Assembly: GCF_963662255.1 (NCBI RefSeq)
Contig: NC_085067.1
Coordinates: forward strand, 5,546,428-5,610,427
Direction: 5' to 3'
DNA length: 64,000 bases
Source of the DNA: Cinclus cinclus
Taxonomy: Eukaryota; Chordata; Aves; Passeriformes; Cinclidae
Both the position numbers and the translations under genes were made by a program. The notes beneath the pieces were generated by a model. That model ran no database searches. It was not told the origin of the DNA and saw nothing but the letters and a program-made list of their open reading frames with translations. This document shows positions 57,791-64,000 of this stretch, piece by piece; the stretch's first letter is position 1, and every line of letters starts with the position of its first letter.

Positions 57791-59710
57791 ATCTTCCAAT
57801 TAACCTCCCCAGTGATGGAAGAGAGGAGACATTTATTAGATCTGCAGAGGGCTCACCCCAGGAAAGGCCAGTGGCACTTAAGACGACACAAAACCAAAAT
57901 CAGAGCTGAGAGCCAGTGGTGGGAAATGGGAGAAAGGGCCTGAGATATCCTACAAACCTGCTGAAATTCAGGCAGGGCCAGAGCACAGCTCGACACAAAC
58001 ACCAGATGGGCCACAACGGGCGAGGAGAAAGATCCAGGGCTGCATTTGATGAGAAGTGGAACAGACTGTGGCAATAAAAGGCAAAGGGTTGACTGCAGTG
58101 TTGTCTCCAAAACAGCTCAGGAAGAGCCTGCTCTGCACAGGGAGTGAAATACAGGAACTCTCTGGGGCTCTCTGTCCTCATTTCTGCTCAATGGGTTGGG
58201 TCCAACAAAGGCAACTTTGGCAGCCACAGGGGTTGATTTAAACACCCGGCTGCTTCCACCAGGAAGTTTCCAATTCCCCTTCTTCTCTCTGCAGAGCACG
58301 ATTTCCATTCCGTGTCCAACACTGCCTCCCTGATCTTTCCTGTGGAGCCAGGGATTAATATCATTCCAGCTGCATTTTCAGAAAAATCAGCAAATTGCAT
58401 TTGCATCTCACCGGAGACTCCAGAGCCACCTTTTCCTTCAGGGAGACGTGGAGTGATGGGACCAGTCCGGTGGGCTGAGCCCAGGGAGCTGCCAGGAGAA
58501 GGGAGATCCACGGGCTCTCAGCTCCTGCTGACTGCTCCATCCCTCAGCAGCTCTGCTGGAAATGCGTGCCGAGCACAAACCCAAAAATAAAAAGGAAAAA
58601 GGGCTGTTGCTAATAGATTGTGCTGCTTGTTGGTGCTCTGCGAAGAATGTCCTGCTAATTTTTTGTTTTCACCAAATTTTCCACTTGAAATACGAGAGCG
58701 GAAAGGGAGGCGTGAGCTGCATCCACAAGGAGAGGCAGAGCTGCTGGACAGGAACTGGGAAGCTCCTGGCATCACCAGCTGTGACTCCCACCCAGATCCA
58801 CATCCCTGAGAGCTGTGGGAAGGTGAGGATGGGGCTGGGAATCATCAGAGGGAAGGAGGATTTTTTCCTCGTGGCCTTGCAAATATTGAAAACCAGCAAA
58901 GAAACAACAAAATGAGAGCAGCAGAGCGCAGGCCTTGGAAATAAGGAATGATGCTGCCAGTCTTGGGAGACAGGAGCTTCTTTGGAGAGGGGAAGAGGGA
59001 TGATACCTGAGCAGGAGCTGCCATTCCTACTGGGCTGGTGGCTGAGCTTCAAGGTCACACTGACAAAGGCAATTTGTTTCCTGTACAAGCCAAACTTTCT
59101 GTTTCCACTTTCTGGAGTCATATTTCATACAAAGCCTCTGTCCTTGTGTGGTCAGCCCCGGGGGGGAGGACCCGGCCAGCAGAGCCTCATCAGAGTGTGC
59201 CACCACTCAGCCAGGAGATTTAAAGGCTGTTGTGGAGAAATCCTTTAAATCCATCCTGTAGGGTAGGAACAGGACAGGCAAATGGGGAACTGGGAAGTGT
59301 TTGGACACTGGGAGGGAATACAGAGCTGGAGGGCTGCAGGAGCTTTACTGTGCAACTCTTGGTGGGCTGTTGGCAGAATCCCTGAATCCTGCCACTTTCT
59401 GCTGTATAAATTATTTAGGGAACAGCGGCAGGGAGAGCTCCCAGCTCCTGTGTTTAGGGGATGCTCCTGCCCAACCAGCCCAGGAGCACAGCAGGGATGG
59501 ATTTTGGGGTGCACTGGGACACCAGGGTTTGTTGGTGCCTCCAAAAGAAACCCAGCAAGGTGATGACAGCAAAACACCCACGGGAGACCTGAAATCCAGA
59601 GGTGTCAGAGCTGGGTCCAGAGGGTGGAAGGCTGTTAGTGGGAATCCCCTTGTGGGAATTTCCAAAAAGGACCCAGGCCCTCAAAGCTGGGAAGGAAGGG
59701 GAGCTGGGTG
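57791..59710. other. unassigned non-coding sequence
   Basis: No gene recognised. Frames reach 151 codons (59301-59756, plus). A C6/G7 run is at 59158-59166. Part of 57791-58110 may belong to the LINE relic upstream. Confidence 0.38.
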
Positions 59711-60294
59711 GGTGTGCTCAGGATCGGAGTGTGCACAGGGATCCATGTCAGTGTGAGCAGGATCTGAGTGTGTTCAGGGATCTGGGTGAGTATGAACAGG
59801 ACCTGAGTGTGAACAGGATCTGAGTGTGCACAGGGATGAGCTTGCACAGGATCTGAGTGTGCTCAGGGATCTGGGTGTGTTCAGGGATCTGGGTGAGTAT
59901 GAACAGGATCTGAGTGTGCACAGGGTCTGAGTGTGCACAGGGATGAGCTTGCACAGGATTTGAGTGTGTTCAGGGATCTGAGTGTGAACAGGGATCTGGA
60001 TATGCTCAGGATCTGGGTGTGCTCAGGGATCTGGGTGTGAACTGGGATCCAGCTGTGTGTGAACAGGATCTGGGTGTGAACTGGGATCCAGGTGAGTCTG
60101 GTTATGCTCAGGGATCTGAGTGTGAAATGGGATCCAAGTGAGTGTGAACAGGATCTGGGTGTGAACTGGGATCTGGATATGCTCAGGATCTGGTTATGCT
60201 CAGGGATCTGGGTGTGAACTGGGATCCAGGTGAGTGTGAACAGGATCTGGTTATGCTCAGGGATCTGGGTGTGCTCAGGATCTGCTTGTGAACT
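59711..60294 (+). repeat. ~18-20-bp minisatellite, heterogeneous units
   Basis: About thirty units built from GGATCTG(G/A)GTGTG followed by CTCAGG, AACAGG, AACTGG, CACAGG or TTCAGG. Some units have GGATCCAGGTGAG or GTTATGCTCAGG variants. Unit length alternates between 18 and 20-22 bp. Partial higher-order repeats exist (the GGTGTGAACTGGGATCCAG block recurs near 60032, 60073 and 60209). The minus strand gives HTQIPEHTQIL-like open frames. Confidence 0.93.
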
Positions 60295-60334
60295 CGCTGG
60301 CTGCTGCTGGAGTAGGAGCAGCAAGAGGCAGAGC

Positions 60335-60490
60335 TCCCAAGTGTTTAAAAATGCAAACACACAACCCCTCTCCACAATCAGCACGGATGGAAATATTGAT
60401 GGTTGCATTAAAAGTAAATATATTTTTAATTAAATAATTTCCCCCTTCTCCATTCAAGGGGCGTGAAAGCACTCACAGAATTAAAACTGC
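60335..60490. promoter_or_regulatory. candidate conserved non-coding element, ATTA-rich
   Basis: AAATGCAAACAC, GAAATATTGATGG, GCATTAAAAGTAAATATATTTTTAATTAAATAATTTCCC and AGAATTAAAACTGC lie directly after the minisatellite. It is the first of a run of islands up to 62145. Confidence 0.35.
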
Positions 60491-60679
60491 TGCTTCAATT
60501 TCTCTCTCTCTCTCCTCTGACACATTCCAGGACTAAGATTTCTCTCTCTGCCTTCCCACCATTCCTCCCCATCCAGCTTTTGGCTCTTTAACCCCTTCTT
60601 GGCAGCCCAGAAAACACCAAGACTGGAGCAGAGCTGCTGATTTTCTTCCCCTTCTCTCTCCTCCTCTCCTCGGTCCTAG

Positions 60680-60930
60680 CTCTGAAGGGCTCATTAATCA
60701 GAAGGCAATTAATTCCCCATCATGGGGGCAAATAACAGACACAGACGTTCAATAGCTGCCTTTTGCCACGCTCCAGTGTTTCTCTGATTCCTGCAAACCG
60801 AAATAAAGAGGAGGCAGAGCAAGAGAAACAGTAAATGATTAAACGCTTCATTAACACCCCGCAGAGGCCTCGGCTGATTTATTTCTGCTGCCAAAGAGAC
60901 AAAAAGAGTTTCGAGGTGCGGAGAATTTGG
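60680..60930. promoter_or_regulatory. candidate conserved non-coding element, ATTA-rich
   Basis: GCTCATTAATCAGAAGGCAATTAATTCCCC is followed by GACGTTCAATAGC, CCGAAATAAAG, AAATGATTAAACGC and TTCATTAACACCCCGC. CpGs are retained beside homeodomain cores. No protein domain appears in the 190-codon minus frame (60709-61281) crossing it. Confidence 0.38.
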
Positions 60931-61269
60931 GGTGCTAATGAGGACCCCTTGTCCAGGGAGGTCTAGAGAGTATGAAGCATTTACAAAATGGGATGGTTTT
61001 GCCCCAAAATGGGGTGATAGTTCTTCTTTTCCCCTTGGCTTTGGGACACTCTGGCTCACTCTGTCTCCATCTCGCCCTAAAATGAGTGTCCCCCATTTCA
61101 CCTCCCACCAACAACCCTCTACCTGGAAAATATAATTAATGAACATTTTTCTGATGTGCAAATTAGAAGAAAAAAAAAAAAAAGAAATGGGGAAAAGAAG
61201 CTGTTGCTCCTTTAAATCGTGTTGGTGAGGAGTCAAGAGGTGAGGGAGAGTTTTGATACACAAAACAAT

Positions 61270-61530
61270 AGGTTCGCTCAACCCTGGTGCCCCAATTAAT
61301 TAGTGGGTGATTGCTGCCCATAGAAAAGTTAAGAGTAAACTATTATATTAGTATTTAATCAGTGAACTTACCAAAAAAACAAGGCCCATGATTCAAATGC
61401 TCCATTGGTATCATTAATCATAGTTTGGAGCAGAAAATAATTTTATATTATTAAAGCAATTACCATAGAATCATTGGTGGTAGCAAAAATTCATTAATCT
61501 TTATTCATTACTCAATCAGATCACATTATT
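61270..61530. promoter_or_regulatory. strong candidate conserved non-coding element, ATTA-rich
   Basis: More than ten ATTA/TAAT cores in 260 bp, including CCAATTAATTAGTGGG, TATTTAATCAGTG, TATCATTAATCATAG, AAAATAATTTTATATTATTAAAGC, GCAATTACC and TTCATTAATCTTTATTCATTAC. The ATTGGTATCATTAATC and AGAATCATTGGTGG words echo each other. It has no open frame, no repeat and sharp edges. This is the densest homeodomain-type cluster in the window. Confidence 0.45.
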
Positions 61531-61589
61531 TTAGCCTGTTCCATCTCTCCTGCCCGCTCACAGGGGTGCCAAAAAGAAGGGGAAAAGTG

Positions 61590-61680
61590 ACAAAAAGAAC
61601 TTTTTATGATACTAAAGTGTCAGGCTTGGCAGAAACTACCTTTAAATATAATTAATGCAAAGGCATCGGAGGGACAGCAC
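61590..61680. promoter_or_regulatory. candidate conserved non-coding element (short)
   Basis: CTTTTTATGATACTAAAGTGTC and TTTAAATATAATTAATGC flank a TTGGC...GCCAA-like NFI half-site region (GGCTTGGCAG). Confidence 0.28.
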
Positions 61681-61749
61681 AAACCTGGTCCTCTCCAAAG
61701 CATTAATTGCTGTTTTTCTCCACCTCAGGCTGCAATTCCCAAGGGATCA

Positions 61750-62029
61750 GCGCTCATAGTTTAGAGCAGGGGTTTATTTTTTTCCTTTTTCTTTAGTCTT
61801 TATTTTGTGATCAGGGAGAAGAAAAAGTGGGAGAGCAAAGCTGGTGCTCCCCATCACACCCCAACCTCCACCAGGTTTGAAACCTCAGGGTTTGGGGTGC
61901 CCCCCATCAGAACTGAGCTTTCCCCAAGAAAAATCAAAGCTGTGGAGGCAGCTGAGCTCTGCCAATCTGGGTCAGGCTCTTATCTGCTGGCAAGCAGAGA
62001 GAAATTGGCCTGGCTTTTCTTATTTTATC
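61750..62029. other. unassigned sequence between two islands
   Basis: A short GC-richer interval with a T-rich run at 61774-61805. Plus frames of 77 and 63 codons overlap. No function recognised. Confidence 0.4.
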
Positions 62030-62145
62030 TTCTGAGATGAGTGAAACTGCAGTGCTCATTATGATCGTTATTTGACTTTAATAGCCGAAGAGGTTACTGA
62101 AGATCTTTTGATTTGATAGCCAGGAATTTATCTTGATGGGTTTTT
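62030..62145. promoter_or_regulatory. candidate conserved non-coding element
   Basis: GCTCATTATGATCGTTATTTGAC, TTTAATAGCCG, GATCTTTTGATTTGATAGCC (TCF/LEF-like CTTTTGAT) and AATTTATCTTGATGG. This is the last of the 60.3-62.1 kb islands. T-rich and A-rich low complexity (62140-62215) follow it. Confidence 0.33.
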
Positions 62146-63650
62146 TTTTCTTTTTTTCTTCTTGGGAAAAACAAAAAGAAAAAAAAATAAAAAAGAGAAG
62201 AAGAAAAAGCAAGTTTTTCCCTGGAGATGGCTCCTTAGCAGTCATTTACAAACGGGGAGGCTAAACCCCCTTTTGGTTGGTGAACAGGTTTTCCAGGAGT
62301 CCCTTTTCCCCCAGGGAAACACAAATTTCTCTACAAAACATCCCTGCAAAGTAGGCCAGGCCTGTTAATGCTGTGGAAAGCCTCAGCAGTTTGTCCATGG
62401 TGCTTGGGGGGATGTGTGATGGATCCAGGAATTTCAGTTTAGCCCTTCCTTGGGATGCTCTGGGGTCAGGTTGTCCCTGAGATAAGGGACAATTAAACAT
62501 CCCCTGGAACCAGGGCTTGGAGCCTGGCTGGATTTGGGCACTGGCTGTTCCATGGAGAGTCCCTGGAAGGTGCTGGGGCTCCTTTTCCTGCCTTGGAGCT
62601 GCTCCTCGTGCCAGGTGGAGGACAGAGGGATGTCTGTATCCAACTCCTCTTCCAAATCTCTGTGCCATAATTCTCTATAATCCTTCTTTTACCTTTTGTT
62701 TCCCCATAGAATTGCAGCTCTTGCTTCCTTGCCAGGTTACCCTGGGGTTGTGAAAGGAATGGGAGAGATTTGTCTTTACAAACAAACTGTAGGTGTGCTG
62801 ATAAATAAAATGGGATACTGAAAGATGAAAGAAATAGAAATTCCATAGGAATTCCACTGATTAATACAAGGAAAAGAAAAGGGGGGGATATACATTAAAA
62901 GGGGTCTTAGGTATTAGGGTTTTGGGAAGTCTGTACCTCTCAAGTACCTCAGTCAATGAGGAAAGGGAGAGGGAAATGCAGCTGGGAAATGTGGTTAAGA
63001 AGGAGGCTGTGTCCTCCAAAAATTGGAGAGTCCCCAGGGGAACGCCCCACGGCCTCTCCCTTAATTCTAATAAATTTACAGGATTCCTCTGCCTCCTCTT
63101 TGGACATAAACCTCTGCTGTTTGTGGATTAATTTTCCTGACAGTTGCATTTCACACAGTGGTATGAAATTGTGACAAGAGGTTTATCTGATCCCAGCTTT
63201 CCCATTCTCCCCATTTCTGGCCTTGCCCAGCAATACCAAGAAAACTCAGGCAAGCTCTCCCCAGGATTTGCTGGCACAACACCACGGGATCAACAGAAAT
63301 TCCCATCACACCAAACGCCTCGATTTGGATTTGAGGAGGCAGAAGCAGCAGCTCTGCTGAACGCAAGAGGCAACCCAGGAACTAATGAGAAAAAAAAAAA
63401 TAGGAAAAAAGAGCAATATTGTTTTCCTTTGGAGCGTGTACCAGGTTGTCATGGGGAAGGCGTGTGGGATTTCCCTTGAAGGGAGCAGCGCTTGCCGACC
63501 TTTGCAGAGAGTTTGCTCCGAGCCAGCTGCTGCTTCCAGCACATCCCTGGGCTCTGGGAACTCACAGCTTGGTGCTGTCACTGCTCAGCCCCGTCCCCTG
63601 TCCTGCTGCAAAGCCTCACCTGCATGCCCCAAACCCCAAATGTGCCACCC
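62146..63650. other. unassigned non-coding sequence
   Basis: Starts with poly-T and poly-A tracts (62141-62205). An AT-richer stretch at 62765-63130 (GCTGATAAATAAAATGG, GATTAATACAAGG) is unexplained. Open frames reach 135 codons (62261-62668, minus) with no domain. Confidence 0.38.
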
Positions 63651-63905
63651 TATAATGGAATATACACTACAAGGGGGAATGGCTTTAAATTCAATGGGAA
63701 ATCAAGATTAGATCTAAGGAAAGCAGGTTTTTTTTTATTGCCTAGAGAGGTGGTGGATGCTGCATCCCTAAAAATATTCACGGTTAGGTAGGATGGGGCT
63801 CTAGCAAGCTGATCTTGGTGAAGATGTCCCTGCTCAGTGCTGGAGGGTTGGCCTCGAGCATCTTTAAAGATCCCTCCCAGCCCAACTGCTCTGTGCTTCT
63901 CTGAT
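63650..63905 (+). mobile_element. CR1 LINE 3'-end fragment with reverse-transcriptase C-terminus
   Basis: Translation gives TRGNGFKFNGKSRLDLRKA then LPREVVDAASLKIF, matching the CR1 ORF2 C-terminus (TRGNG.KL...RFRLDIRKN...LPREVVESPSLEVF). The CR1 3' region follows: TGGATGGGGCTC-like text, CTTGGTGAAGATGTCCCTGC, GGAGGGTTGGCCTCGAGCATC, TTTAAAGATCCCTCCCAGCCC. The WNRL-type stretch is replaced by poly-T (63728-63736), so the frame is degraded. Plus orientation, 5'-truncated. Confidence 0.88.
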
Positions 63906-64000
63906 GCTCAGGAGCTTGGCACTGCACAAAAGTCATGGAATCCCTGGGATGATGTCTAAAAAGCAGCTGGAATTAGCCCCAAATCGAGTCTATCACACAA

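Noticed and set aside
1..64000. tRNA or rRNA genes
   Set aside because: I looked for B-box-like GGTTCGAAT words and conserved rRNA stretches by eye and found none; a tRNAscan run would settle it.

Overview
The window looks like nuclear DNA from a bird, probably a passerine or other neoavian (the rank is inference). The evidence is several degraded CR1 LINE fragments with the avian 3'-end signature (TCCAACCCAAACCATT-like), a CR1 reverse-transcriptase segment, one or two ancient MIR-type SINE relics, a likely solo retroviral LTR, and about half-GC sequence rich in minisatellites. There is no operon structure, rRNA, tRNA, CRISPR array or bacterial mobile element. I found no protein-coding gene I can defend. 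Many frames stay open for 200-350 codons, but these are either in-frame readings of minisatellites or chance open frames in GC-rich, stop-poor DNA, usually overlapping others on the opposite strand. The window is best read as intergenic or intronic.

Layout. 1.0-1.5 kb: ~100-bp tandem repeat. 3.16-4.58 kb: 22-bp minisatellite organised in a 154-bp higher-order repeat. 10.4-11.05 kb: a second, unrelated 22-bp minisatellite. 12-24 kb: unique sequence with short AT-rich, ATTA-rich islands, a CR1 reverse-transcriptase relic on the minus strand (19.1-19.8 kb), a 43-bp tandem repeat (22.4 kb) and a 144-nt imperfect hairpin (23.43-23.57 kb). 26.4 and 29.3 kb: CR1 3' ends. 33.9-34.1 kb: LTR-like block on the minus strand. 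34.4-35.2 kb: GGGAAT and GGAT microsatellites. 35.93 kb: three octamer-type motifs. 40.9 kb: AATAG microsatellite. 41.8-42.3 kb: the clearest AT-rich island of the middle part. 43.0 kb: CR1, minus strand. 46.9 kb: 44-bp tandem repeat. 49.4 kb: AT-rich simple sequence. 50.1-50.8 kb: 34-bp minisatellite. 54.6-55.1 kb: GACA repeat beside a CpG-richer block with an RFX X-box and an octamer. 55.8 kb: MIR-type SINE. 57.5 kb: CR1 reverse-transcriptase relic. 59.7-60.3 kb: ~18-20-bp minisatellite. 60.3-62.1 kb: dense ATTA-rich islands. 63.65-63.9 kb: CR1 3' end.

The AT-rich islands contrast with the surrounding GC-rich sequence and carry homeodomain- and POU-type words. That pattern is typical of conserved non-coding elements around developmental genes, but conservation cannot be seen from one sequence, so they are candidates only. 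The most interesting objects are the 154-bp higher-order minisatellite, the 23.4-kb hairpin, the octamer cluster at 35.9 kb, the X-box/octamer/CpG block at 54.7-55.1 kb and the ATTA-rich cluster at 60.3-62.1 kb.
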